The position numbers were made by a program, and so were the translations under genes. Below are positions 7,301-14,943 of a DNA stretch of 18,063 nucleotides, in pieces. This DNA is from an uncultured Christensenella sp. (GTDB taxonomy: Bacteria > Bacillota > Clostridia > Christensenellales > Borkfalkiaceae): the NCBI GenBank assembly GCA_910578655.1, contig CAJTQE010000035.1, positions 1-18,063 on the forward strand. Reading direction: 5' to 3'. The notes beneath the pieces are model-generated. The model was not told where the DNA came from, ran no database searches, and was given only the letters and a program-made list of their open reading frames with translations. Position 1 is the stretch's first letter; each line of letters opens with the position of its first letter.

Positions 7301-10300
7301 TTAGCAATTACGTTGATTTGCAGATTTATCTTGACGGCGTAAACACGCTTTTAGGTAAAAACTCTTACGACCTCGAACTTTCTTTTACGGGCAACGACTT
7401 TATAAAAAGCGACGTGGATTTGACGGGTCTTGAACTCGGACTTTCTGCAAAACTTGCGTTTATAGACGATTTTAACGGCTTAGAAGTAAACTTTAACGAA
7501 ATAAACCTTTCGTATAACGGGCTTGCGCTCAAACTTTCGGCGCACTACGAGGTCGGATTCGACGGCGGTTACGGCACCGTCTACCTCGACGTTTCAGGCA
7601 TAAACGAGGCTCCTCTTGCGGCAAAACTTTATCTTGAAATCGACGAAGTGGCAGAGGGCGTCAATTCGATAATAAACGCGGTAACGCCGCTGAATTATTC
7701 GCTTAATTCCGACGTAATCGGCAAACTTTTGCAAGGCGTGCTAAAACTTGACTTTACACAGTTTTTCTGCGTTACGGACGAAAAAGCTACCGTCAAGCTT
7801 GACCTCGACGCGTTGCTTTCGGGCTTCAATCTCGGAATAAAACTCGGCGTACTTAACGCGGAGTATAATCCTGCAAAATGCGAGATTATCGCTTCCGACA
7901 GCCAAATAGGTCTCAACCTCCTTAAATTGAACGGCAGCGACGAGAAATTGAAACCGTTCGTCGGTGAGGGATATTTCAACGTTGCTGAGCTTATCGATTT
8001 GATAGGCGGTGCAATCGAACAGGGCAAGGCTATAGCTGAGGCGCAGGACGTCGCTTTCAGGGCGGAGGCAAGCGGTACGGTTAACGGAACTGCGTTTGCC
8101 GTTACCGGCGTGGGCGAAGTTGCCTGGGCGCAAAACAATGTTAAGGTTGCGCTGTCGCTTTCGGTTGCGGTAGATGTTTATAACCTTTCGGTTAATTTCA
8201 TTTACGACCAAACAAGCGAGCCTTTCGTCACTTTGACTATAAACGAGGTCGGCGTCAGAGTTAACAGCAGTGAAATCGATAAGCTTGTAAACTCGTTCAA
8301 GGGTCTTTTAGGTCAAGTCGGAGTTGCCGGCTATTCCGTCGGCGGATACACCGTTGAAGAAATTCTTTCAAACGCCAACGTAAGAGCGATATTGAGCGCA
8401 ATTCTGGATGTTGCAAACGATTTGGTAATTGAAATGCAAACGGACGCGGAGCAGGCAATTTACAATCTTGTCATCAAACACGCGGACGGCATAAGCTTTA
8501 TTTTCGGCGCAAACGGCGGACTTTCGCTTGAAATTATGGGCGGTTCTTTCAATGCCGTAGTCACGGCAGAGGCAGGCAGCGGAGCAACGGTTGCGGATAT
8601 TTATGCAGAGCTTGCAACCGAAAATTATACATATTACGGCTTATCTGAATTTTTAAGAATAATTTACAGCGACTTTTTCGACGCGTTCGAACAGGTTTCT
8701 CTCAAGAATATTTTGGGCGATAACCCCTATAAAGTCAACATTCAGATTGTCGGCGCGCACAGCGGTATCGACGTTCTCGAAGGCGTAACCGTGAAAGCGG
8801 GGCTTTACTACGACGAAGGTTTTGTCGGTGCCAACCGTACAGCCAAACTTGTCAAAACCGACCTGGATATAGATTTGAGCGGTACGGCGGTAAACGTCAG
8901 CGTTGCATACAGCGGACGAATGATTTTCGTTGAGTTGAATAAGATCGGTGCAACCAAGCTTTCGGGTATAAAGTTCAAAGCCGACGTAATGAACGTTTAC
9001 GACGCTGCGGAACAGCTCGTCCGTATCATTACCGATACCAACCTTGTTGAGTTTTTAACAAAGCATTTAGGCGACAGTGAAAACGTTGCGCAGTTTGCCT
9101 CGATGACCGATAAAAACGGAACAAGGGCAAGCGACAAGCTTTCGCAGCTTTTGGGCGCGATTCTGTCGCTCGATATAGAGAATTCATTCGTGTTCGATAA
9201 GGAAACCGGCAGGGCTAAAATAAATATAGACCCCGTAACAAACGCACTTTTCGGCGTAGAATTCGGCACGCTTAACGCAACGCTTAATCAGCAGAATAAA
9301 ACGCTTTTCGGAACTTTGGAAACGGACGGCGGCGTATGGCTTACTCTTGACGCTAAGCCTTGCGACTTTGACAACGGCGCGTTAAACTCCGACGGTTATA
9401 TCGATATCGGTTTTGCATCAATGCTTTTAGACGACGTTACGAAAACCGTTCTGAATGACAGTAAACAGGTTTACGGACTGTATACATTTACCGGCTCTAT
9501 CAAAATAGATATAGACGTGTTAATTAAACTTTCTATTGAGTTTAAAAACGTGACGCTGACCGCCGGTTTTGACGCAAACAACAAATTTTATATTACGTTC
9601 GGGGCGGAAATGCAATCTTCTGCCGCAACGGATAGGTGTGACATCGGAGTTACATACTCAGACGGACTGTTGGTATTCGGAAGAAATATCACTTCTACAC
9701 CGGGAAATAGCACTTCTACACCGGAATATAAAGTATTTACTTTGGAATACCTGCTTGACAACCTTTTGGACAAAAATACTTCGCCCGTCAAGTGGTTGCT
9801 TGGCACGTCAGACTTTACTTGGGGAATACTCGCAAGTATCGTCAAGACGGATATCAACAGCGGTTTGACAAAACCCCAAACTTACAATTTGTTTGAACAG
9901 CTTCAACAGACGGTAAAGGACAGCGAATTTAAACTTTCCGATTATATTTCAGGTATGTCTGTAAATTCAGGTGACGGTCAAATACTCTCGTCTTACGGCA
10001 ACGGCGCGCAGTTTGCATTGAACAATATAAGTTTAGACAGCGGCTATTACGCATTTGATATTAACGCGTCTAAGCTTACGAACGGCGTACTTACGGGCCT
10101 CGGCGCGGCGATATTGAGGGATGAAAACGGCTTAAAGGGAATAAAGGCGTTCGCACAAATTGACAGTATGGTCAAAATTAACGTTGACCTGTCAACATAC
10201 CTCAAAGGTATGACCGACGTTTACGGCAGTAATGAAAGCGATAAATTCGGTACGGTTGCATTGCCGAATTACCTTGACGTCGTAACGCGAGACTTCGGCT

Positions 10301-12708
10301 TTGACAGAAATCACCGGTTTACGGGCGACAAACAGCACATAACCCCCATATTCGGTTGCTATAACTCTATCGGAAACGAATATATTTCTTCAGACGTTCT
10401 CGAAACCGTCTATCTCGACGTTTATGCAAAAATCGGGGATACCGTTCCCGAAAAAACGCTGAACGTGCTTTACGGCTCTACGATAAATCTTATAAGAAGC
10501 GATTTCCCTGAATTTGCCGACGAAGATAAAACGTTGAAACTTATCTATGTCGGCGCGGACGGAAACGTATTGCCCGATTCGATAATAATTACCGACGAGT
10601 GGCTGAATTATATCGACGGCAAGGGCAGGCTGAGCATTTATAAATCAAGCGAACCGGCAGTAGAGGTGGTGTTCAACTTTGTCGGCATCGGAGTGATGAA
10701 CTCTCAGTCCGTCGCGCTCTCGATAGGCGATGCGCTTGCCGAATACGAACTTAACAACTATTCCTGGCTCGGTTGGTACAAAGAAGCAAGCTTTGAAAAC
10801 AGAGTTGAATTCGTGGACGAAGCCGATATTGTTGACGGCAAGTTAAACGTTTACGGCAAATACGTCAAATCCTTTTACGGGGCGGAAAACGGCATCGACT
10901 ACTCGTTTGACGTTAAAGCGGACGGATACTTTGTCAGCGGAGTAAACGATAATATTTCCTATTACTATAACAACGCGGACGCCTGGCTTGAAGTTGCGGC
11001 GGAAATCAACGGCTATCCCGTTCGTTACATAGGCAGAGAGGCTTTCAAAAACCACAACGACAATATTGAAAACTCGCTTGTAAACGTAATCGTTCCCGAC
11101 ACTGTAGTTGCCGTTTACGACTTGGCTTTTGTCGGCAACAAGGGCATTAAAAACGTGGTGTTCTGCGCCGAAAGCGTGTTCTTCGGCGGAAGAGCGGATT
11201 CAGGCAATAAGACCACCGTATTTTACGGTTGCTATCCTGCGGATGCGGCGGACAACAACGATTGCACGGTATATTATAACGGTATCCGTAACAATCCGTT
11301 TGAACACGTTCCGACTACCGACAATCAGGTTGACTCTTCGTGGAACAGAATTTATTACGACAAGCCTTTCATTTCCGAAAAAATTTATTACGTTAAAGCT
11401 CAGCTCGGCGGTTGGGAGTTTGTCAATTACGCAGTTGAAGGATGCGATTTTGCCGCTGTCGACTTCGGTTTTGTAAGCGGAATTAAAAACTCTGTTTCCG
11501 GCGACGATTATGCAGACTACATAAAGAATTCCATAATTTCTCAGTTAAACGATAACTCGTCTGCTTACGGCATAATTTATGAATACAGCGTTTCGGTTTC
11601 CGAAAATCGGCAAAACGGCGTTCGCGTAATCACGATAACTATAACCGATAACTCTTTAAACGCTTGGCACGTGCTTGCTATGGGTGAAGGAGTTGAATTC
11701 ATTGCCAATGGCGATATTCAGCTTGTCAACGGTCAGTACTACGCAAGACCCGACGCGGAAATAACCGTAAGATGTCTTTCCGGTAACGAGGGTATATCGC
11801 GCCTTACCGTCTACGGCGAATCCGGCGAAGTTATTTACGACAGCGGAATTATCGGAGTTGCGGAAACGTTCACCTATACAATGCCCGACAGTTATGCTTT
11901 GATTACCGCAGAGTGCGTTCACCTTCCAATAACCGAGATTACGCTTAAAAGCGCAGTTGCGTTTGACGGAGTTTATGAAAAAACTTTAAGCGTAAACGAG
12001 GGCGACGCTTTACCTGCAATTTACGCAGACGGCTATACTTTGCTCGGCTGGGCGTATGAAAACAGCTCCAATTTGCTTGAATTCGAAACGACGGTACAGC
12101 ACCGCGCGTATTACGCGGTATGGGCGCGCAACAGAGAGGAAGTGACTTCCGTATCTTTGCAGGACGGCGCGTTTACGGCGCAGCACGATTTGACTAAGGC
12201 TAACTCAATTTACGGTTGGTACGCATACGAAGAGGTTGACGGCAAGGCGTCGTTCCAAACGCCCGTAACGCCTGCAACGCTTACCGTAAACACTACCGTA
12301 ATATATGCGAGAATGGTTTACGCGGTAAATTACTCGCTTACAAGCAATCTTTCGGGCAGCAACAAATTCTATGTGAACCCGACCAACGTTGAAAACGAAG
12401 CAAACGCTCAGGGTGCTTTCCTTGTTTTGGAAGATACGGCTTTACAGTTTAACTGGGCAAACGACGGCGACGTTAACAAGGTTTTGCAAGTAACTTACGT
12501 CAACGAAGCGGCTCAAACTTCGACTCTGTTTTTCAGAATTAAAAACAAGCGTCCCACGTCCATAACCGAATGGGTTACAAGTTGGCAAACGGCGTCGGTC
12601 AGCGTAAATTGCGACGGACTGACAAACGGCGATATTTCAACCGACAAGAACGACAACGCAACTTTGCTTGCAAATTCAAACAAAACTTTAAATATTTCGG
12701 CAGTATAA
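4393..12708 (+). CDS. Giant exported repeat protein with N-terminal signal anchor, Flg_new and BspA-like C-terminal repeats
   Basis: One uninterrupted 2771-residue frame with a strong promoter and ribosome site. Residues 13-36 are a hydrophobic signal anchor after a basic N-terminus. An N-terminal region follows (about 45-330) that I do not recognise; it contains DNGDGTYT (about 215) and is rich in Tyr and Trp. About 331-1940 holds some seven diverged beta-rich units of about 210-255 residues. The C-terminal third has Listeria-Bacteroides-type (Flg_new) repeats with GWY/GWA cores at about 2127, 2552 and 2608, and a BspA-like leucine-rich stretch (about 2200-2290) around GYPVRYIGREAF and VIVPDTVVAVYDLAF. 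No LPXTG motif, SLH domain or C-terminal membrane helix is seen, so attachment would be by the N-terminal anchor. Such repeats are typical of surface proteins that bind host or envelope partners; the actual role is unknown. Confidence 0.9.
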   Translation: MSKLKIKKSNISGFRVAVMIISVLLLSVIMAFSMLWGISSFKQHGPVVIGDVTTYRKKPPQDGSLPTTAKPIDNIGYMAYVLDHQQMYHVYAHNSTKCTGYEQVTQSWKDFKTSELSGEDFDVMVSSDLSYSGLVKSSSQSCFIDDDEAHVRGGNKPAKNSVPLDIEWSNGKPTVYNSETYKKDYGEFNKEISVYVINEQTLIGADDVIDNGDGTYTQKYYLNEGAGCWYQYGMKTRGGLKGFPVFKKIEITFTFDAQWQVLESYCDEKATINPRALGGLDMSSNSKTATTLDDTTEGFDEAHFAYYKDYFKNYVGSLPDDSTGDEVPPTVIDILGGGFNKVLSQSGQQFDISLTAGSTEYDGKVYLKIADLSDVLASLDARVALEKKGSGKQDLYIEFKGGAVNVYYSTDFALTVDINEISQSLNKITDWVNGLTSRPVSVEDGDGGDFGSVLNDLKLQLSDTEAIVTLKSDDLLGLGIGVDAAIGFSRTREEDGDIYDVKSLNLNCVKLNGTVLDLSADIVPDVGSQIISRNPVNTPANLSDYIDSVYNILSSNSVKIGINADGLIEGLSLNADAYLSIASSVAANVQISAEYKGVSLTLDASYINNLLYLHITEINGLTVDAKVYCDVADTFSTVKDIVSLFAPSVAKEASTDRLADIINKVLNLDFSNIIGKVSGNADEISLEINADNLLDGLGISTGFGLGTVSLRFDRANEVIYGSFKGVELAITGSDVTAPIIAPDGFVNFNAYLDSVYSLLSKPSYNISFTLNGTEISDKIDLRGLKAEGVATVAAEGNCVRVQLPLTVSYGEYGVELTAYYTVNLSDGSYGKVYINVTSLTVLNEKIQLDAKVHCDVAAAVDGIKEIINKFLPSSEAVGEQTVQVDMLAKVIQVLLKLDYNEIIFATNEKLCVTLNVDELLSSLDISLGVTFGELDLQFIVASATLNGRLEQLGLEVTLNGNDGALAEFELSNYVDLQIYLDGVNTLLGKNSYDLELSFTGNDFIKSDVDLTGLELGLSAKLAFIDDFNGLEVNFNEINLSYNGLALKLSAHYEVGFDGGYGTVYLDVSGINEAPLAAKLYLEIDEVAEGVNSIINAVTPLNYSLNSDVIGKLLQGVLKLDFTQFFCVTDEKATVKLDLDALLSGFNLGIKLGVLNAEYNPAKCEIIASDSQIGLNLLKLNGSDEKLKPFVGEGYFNVAELIDLIGGAIEQGKAIAEAQDVAFRAEASGTVNGTAFAVTGVGEVAWAQNNVKVALSLSVAVDVYNLSVNFIYDQTSEPFVTLTINEVGVRVNSSEIDKLVNSFKGLLGQVGVAGYSVGGYTVEEILSNANVRAILSAILDVANDLVIEMQTDAEQAIYNLVIKHADGISFIFGANGGLSLEIMGGSFNAVVTAEAGSGATVADIYAELATENYTYYGLSEFLRIIYSDFFDAFEQVSLKNILGDNPYKVNIQIVGAHSGIDVLEGVTVKAGLYYDEGFVGANRTAKLVKTDLDIDLSGTAVNVSVAYSGRMIFVELNKIGATKLSGIKFKADVMNVYDAAEQLVRIITDTNLVEFLTKHLGDSENVAQFASMTDKNGTRASDKLSQLLGAILSLDIENSFVFDKETGRAKINIDPVTNALFGVEFGTLNATLNQQNKTLFGTLETDGGVWLTLDAKPCDFDNGALNSDGYIDIGFASMLLDDVTKTVLNDSKQVYGLYTFTGSIKIDIDVLIKLSIEFKNVTLTAGFDANNKFYITFGAEMQSSAATDRCDIGVTYSDGLLVFGRNITSTPGNSTSTPEYKVFTLEYLLDNLLDKNTSPVKWLLGTSDFTWGILASIVKTDINSGLTKPQTYNLFEQLQQTVKDSEFKLSDYISGMSVNSGDGQILSSYGNGAQFALNNISLDSGYYAFDINASKLTNGVLTGLGAAILRDENGLKGIKAFAQIDSMVKINVDLSTYLKGMTDVYGSNESDKFGTVALPNYLDVVTRDFGFDRNHRFTGDKQHITPIFGCYNSIGNEYISSDVLETVYLDVYAKIGDTVPEKTLNVLYGSTINLIRSDFPEFADEDKTLKLIYVGADGNVLPDSIIITDEWLNYIDGKGRLSIYKSSEPAVEVVFNFVGIGVMNSQSVALSIGDALAEYELNNYSWLGWYKEASFENRVEFVDEADIVDGKLNVYGKYVKSFYGAENGIDYSFDVKADGYFVSGVNDNISYYYNNADAWLEVAAEINGYPVRYIGREAFKNHNDNIENSLVNVIVPDTVVAVYDLAFVGNKGIKNVVFCAESVFFGGRADSGNKTTVFYGCYPADAADNNDCTVYYNGIRNNPFEHVPTTDNQVDSSWNRIYYDKPFISEKIYYVKAQLGGWEFVNYAVEGCDFAAVDFGFVSGIKNSVSGDDYADYIKNSIISQLNDNSSAYGIIYEYSVSVSENRQNGVRVITITITDNSLNAWHVLAMGEGVEFIANGDIQLVNGQYYARPDAEITVRCLSGNEGISRLTVYGESGEVIYDSGIIGVAETFTYTMPDSYALITAECVHLPITEITLKSAVAFDGVYEKTLSVNEGDALPAIYADGYTLLGWAYENSSNLLEFETTVQHRAYYAVWARNREEVTSVSLQDGAFTAQHDLTKANSIYGWYAYEEVDGKASFQTPVTPATLTVNTTVIYARMVYAVNYSLTSNLSGSNKFYVNPTNVENEANAQGAFLVLEDTALQFNWANDGDVNKVLQVTYVNEAAQTSTLFFRIKNKRPTSITEWVTSWQTASVSVNCDGLTNGDISTDKNDNATLLANSNKTLNISAV
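5383..10209 (+). repeat. About seven diverged tandem protein repeats within the giant protein
   Basis: Units begin near residues 331, 545, 751, 979, 1200, 1417 and 1669 (bases 5383, 6025, 6643, 7327, 7990, 8641, 9397). Shared landmarks are a helix such as YIDSVYNIL, YLDSVYSLL or YLDGVNTLL at the start, and a central LD motif (D669, D898, D1120, D1339, D1594; spacing 219-255). About 25 residues later comes a DxLL..L.I...FG.L segment (DNLLDGLGI, DELLSSLDI, DALLSGFNL). Units 2, 3, 4 and 6 align clearly by eye; 1, 5 and 7 are more distant. The DNA itself is not repeated, so the duplications are old. Confidence 0.7.
9690..9724 (+). repeat. Short direct repeat (21-base period) inside the giant gene
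   Basis: CACTTCTACACCGG occurs at 9690-9703 and 9711-9724, encoding two adjacent TSTP segments. It keeps the frame and looks like a recent slippage duplication in a Ser/Thr/Pro linker. Confidence 0.85.
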
Positions 12709-12711
12709 TAT

Positions 12712-12745
12712 AAACCGCCGTGCGGAATTTCCGCACGGCGGTTTT
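12712..12745 (+). terminator. Rho-independent terminator of the giant gene
   Basis: A 16-base perfect stem, 12712-12727 with 12729-12744, begins three bases after the stop codon and has a GC-rich core (CCGCCGTGCGG). It is followed by a short T run (12742-12745). It separates the giant gene from the yqfC operon. The stem is perfect right to a single-base centre, so in RNA the innermost pairs would open to form the loop. Confidence 0.85.
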
Positions 12746-12779
12746 ATCGTCAAAATAGTCTATCGCCTCCCAATGGCGG

Positions 12780-12787
12780 CATACAAT
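12780..12787 (+). promoter_or_regulatory. Candidate sporulation sigma-E-type -10 element before yqfC
   Basis: CATACAAT equals the consensus -10 of the mother-cell factor sigma-E, which is known to drive yqfC-yqfD in Bacillus. The -35 region (about 12758-12765, GTCTATCG) matches the consensus poorly. The expected transcription start would fall on or next to the yqfC ATG (12793), implying a leaderless message. No sigma-A promoter was found in the spacer. Confidence 0.4.
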
Positions 12788-12792
12788 ATTAT

Positions 12793-13038
12793 ATGAAACT
12801 TTTAGAACAGATTTTATGCGAACTCGGCGCGGATACGTTAAAATCGTTTTCGATAGTACCCGAGTTCGGCGGTTATTTCAGAAGTATAAAGGGCGTTGCC
12901 GAATACTCTTCCGAAAGGGTGGTTTTGGCGCTCAAAAAAAATAAGATAACGGTTGTCGGAGAGGGGTTGACTTTGGGAAAATATTTTGAGGAAGATTTGC
13001 TTATTAAGGGCAAAATAGTTGGTGTTCAAATTGACTGA
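12793..13038 (+). CDS. yqfC: Sporulation-associated protein YqfC
   Basis: An 81-residue member of the YqfC family, small proteins of spore formers whose gene always precedes yqfD; the biochemical role is not known. The family pattern is visible: a short N-terminal helix, then the FSIVPEFGGYFRSIKGVAEYSSE region (about 19-41) corresponding to the LPxIxxxGxxxxxIENxxGxxxYSxE core, and beta strands such as ITVVGEGLTLGKYFEEDLLI ending in a GKIVGV strand. It is slightly shorter than the Bacillus protein (about 93). The only in-frame ATG is 12793. It has no good ribosome site, and a sigma-E-like -10 ends 6 bases before it. It overlaps yqfD by 20 bases. Confidence 0.8.
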   Translation: MKLLEQILCELGADTLKSFSIVPEFGGYFRSIKGVAEYSSERVVLALKKNKITVVGEGLTLGKYFEEDLLIKGKIVGVQID

Positions 13039-13918
13039 CATATCAAGGGTTACAATAATTTCTACTGCGGAAACTGCGCTTAAAAAGCTTAAAAACGCCA
13101 AAGTGGGCGTGTATAACTGCAAAAAGGACGGCGCAAAGTTAATATTTTCAATAAAAGACAAAGACCTTAAAAAAGTTTTTGCAATTTTTTCTAAACCGTG
13201 TTATAATATCTCCGTGGAGAGCAGCCGCCGTAAAAGTTTACTGTCGCGCGCTACGGCACGCATAGGTCTGATAATCGGCGCGGCGGCTTTCATTTGTATT
13301 GCCGCCGTATCCAACGCGTTTGTTTTCAGAATAGAAGTCAGCGGCAGCGGCAGTTATTTATCGGCAGACGTCCGCCGTATTTTGCACGAGCAGGGATTTT
13401 CGCAATATAAAGCTTTCCGCTCGTTGGATATACCTGCGGCCGAGGGCAAAATTCTTGCATTGCCGTCTGTCACTTTCTGCAATATCGAAAAGCACGGCAG
13501 CGTGCTTAAAGTCGACGTTCAGGTCGACGAAGAACTTGACGATACAGCAAAGCGCACTAATCTTTTCGCGGATAAAAGCGGAGTGGTCAAAAAAATAGTT
13601 GCAATATGCGGCACTGCGGCGGTGGAGGTCAACTCTGCCGTAAACGCAGGCGACCCCATTATTTACGCCTATACCGTGGTCGGCGACAGCCGTACGGACT
13701 GCATTGCCGTCGGGTTTGCCGAAATAGAGTGCAAGGGCAGTTACGAATATTCCGCTGCAACGGAAAGCGACGCCGCTTTGAAAGCCGCGTATTCAAAAGC
13801 CAACCTCTATTCGGACGAGGTTATAAGCCGAACACATACGGTCACTGCAACGGAAAACGGAGTAATTTATAACATAGAATTTACTTATTTGCAAAAGCTT
13901 AGTATAAATATGGAATAG
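13019..13918 (+). CDS. yqfD: Sporulation protein YqfD, membrane-anchored
   Basis: YqfD is a mother-cell sporulation protein of unknown biochemistry. This one has 299 residues against about 400 in Bacillus, the difference lying mainly in the C-terminal part. An N-terminal cytoplasmic domain (1-80) precedes one clear membrane segment (about 82-103) and an extracytoplasmic region. That region begins with FRIEVSGSG, which looks like a POTRA-type strand, and carries LPSVTFCNIEKHGSVLKVDV (about 146-165) and a later LFADKSGVVKKI stretch matching the family's NIVAKKDGxI motif. The best start is TTG 13019, 8 bases after AAGGG (13006-13010); GTG 13022 is an alternative. It overlaps yqfC by 20 bases and is followed 14 bases later by phoH. 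Confidence 0.85.
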   Translation: MVFKLTDISRVTIISTAETALKKLKNAKVGVYNCKKDGAKLIFSIKDKDLKKVFAIFSKPCYNISVESSRRKSLLSRATARIGLIIGAAAFICIAAVSNAFVFRIEVSGSGSYLSADVRRILHEQGFSQYKAFRSLDIPAAEGKILALPSVTFCNIEKHGSVLKVDVQVDEELDDTAKRTNLFADKSGVVKKIVAICGTAAVEVNSAVNAGDPIIYAYTVVGDSRTDCIAVGFAEIECKGSYEYSAATESDAALKAAYSKANLYSDEVISRTHTVTATENGVIYNIEFTYLQKLSINME

Positions 13919-13932
13919 CTTTAAGGAGATTA

Positions 13933-14943
13933 ATGTCTAACAATACCGTAAAGAAAGTCGAAGCCCGAAGCGTGGACAAGCTGCAAAAAATTTTGGGTAC
14001 GTTCGACGAAAATTTGAATATAATTATGCGCGACTTCGGAGTAACCGTCCGCGTTGACGGGTTAACTTTCGTTATCGGCGGAGAGGAAAAAAGCGTTGTG
14101 AAAGCGGCGTCGGTAATAGAGGGGCTGCTGTCGCTTGCAGATGCCGGCGAAACGGTGGACAGGGGCAGGGTTGAATACTGCATAGAACTTGCCGCCGACG
14201 GCAGAGCGGGGGAAATAAACAAAATTTCCGCCGATACGGTTGCTGTAACCTATCGCGGAAAACCTATAAAGTGCAAGACGGTCGGTCAAAAGAAATACGT
14301 TGAAAGCATAAAGAAAAATACCGTAACTTTCGGTATAGGCCCTGCCGGTACGGGCAAAACTTATCTTGCCGTTTGCCTTGCCGTTCAGGCATTAAAGTCC
14401 AAGCAGGCGGAAAAAATAATTCTCACACGCCCTGCGGTAGAGGCAGGCGAAAAACTCGGCTTTCTTCCCGGTGATTTGCAGACTAAGGTTGACCCCTATC
14501 TGCGCCCGTTGTACGACGCGTTGCAGGAAATGCTCGGCCTTGAAACCTATGCAAAACTTTTGGAACGCGGTTCCATTGAGATTGCGCCGCTTGCTTATAT
14601 GCGCGGACGGACGCTGTCGGGCGCGTTCGTCATTTTGGACGAAGCGCAAAACGCCACACGCGAACAAATGAAAATGTTTTTAACCCGATTGGGCGACGGA
14701 AGTAAAATGGTCGTCACGGGCGATATAACCCAAATCGATTTGCCGAACGGCAAGTCAAGCGGATTGCAACACGCTGCGTCCGTTTTGGACGGGGTTGAGG
14801 ATATAGGAATAATTCAACTAACGGATAAAGACGTCGTCAGAAATCCTTTGGTTATGAAAATAGTCAGAGCGTACGAAAAAGACGATAAAAGGAGGGAGCA
14901 AGTTGAACACGTTAACCAAGCTCAGACAGAAGGACGTAATTAA
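13933..14943 (+). CDS. phoH: PhoH-family ATPase (PhoH/YbeZ type)
   Basis: A 336-residue cytoplasmic P-loop ATPase. PhoH/YbeZ proteins are thought to act in RNA metabolism together with YbeY, whose gene lies two places downstream. Residues 1-100 form the KH-like N-terminal part. Walker A is GPAGTGKTYLAV (136-147, Lys142), followed by TRPAVEAGEKLGFLPGDL, the family block. Walker B is VILDEAQN with D236-E237, followed by the MKMFLTRLGDGSKMVVTGD block. Length and motifs are complete. A strong AAGGAG (13922-13927) lies 5 bases before the ATG. The last 41 bases overlap the next gene, whose ribosome site lies inside phoH, so the two are probably translationally coupled. Confidence 0.95.
   Translation: MSNNTVKKVEARSVDKLQKILGTFDENLNIIMRDFGVTVRVDGLTFVIGGEEKSVVKAASVIEGLLSLADAGETVDRGRVEYCIELAADGRAGEINKISADTVAVTYRGKPIKCKTVGQKKYVESIKKNTVTFGIGPAGTGKTYLAVCLAVQALKSKQAEKIILTRPAVEAGEKLGFLPGDLQTKVDPYLRPLYDALQEMLGLETYAKLLERGSIEIAPLAYMRGRTLSGAFVILDEAQNATREQMKMFLTRLGDGSKMVVTGDITQIDLPNGKSSGLQHAASVLDGVEDIGIIQLTDKDVVRNPLVMKIVRAYEKDDKRREQVEHVNQAQTEGRN

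Noticed and set aside
7695..8211. Two long overlapping minus-strand frames (147 and 156 residues) inside the giant gene
   Set aside because: They have no ribosome sites or family motifs and lie fully opposite a frame with strong coding signs; they are shadows of its codon use.
4393..12708. The giant gene as a recently acquired island
   Set aside because: Base and codon use look similar to the neighbouring genes, and there are no flanking repeats, integrase or tRNA; nothing in the window supports recent transfer.
12763..12779. GCCTCC-CAAT-GGCGGC inverted repeat before yqfC
   Set aside because: It is only six bases with a mismatch and has no T run; too weak to call as operator or terminator.
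12773..12796. A 7-codon mini-frame (ATG at 12773) whose TGA overlaps the yqfC ATG, resembling a leader peptide
   Set aside because: It has no ribosome site and overlaps the sigma-E-like -10, so it would probably not be on the transcript.
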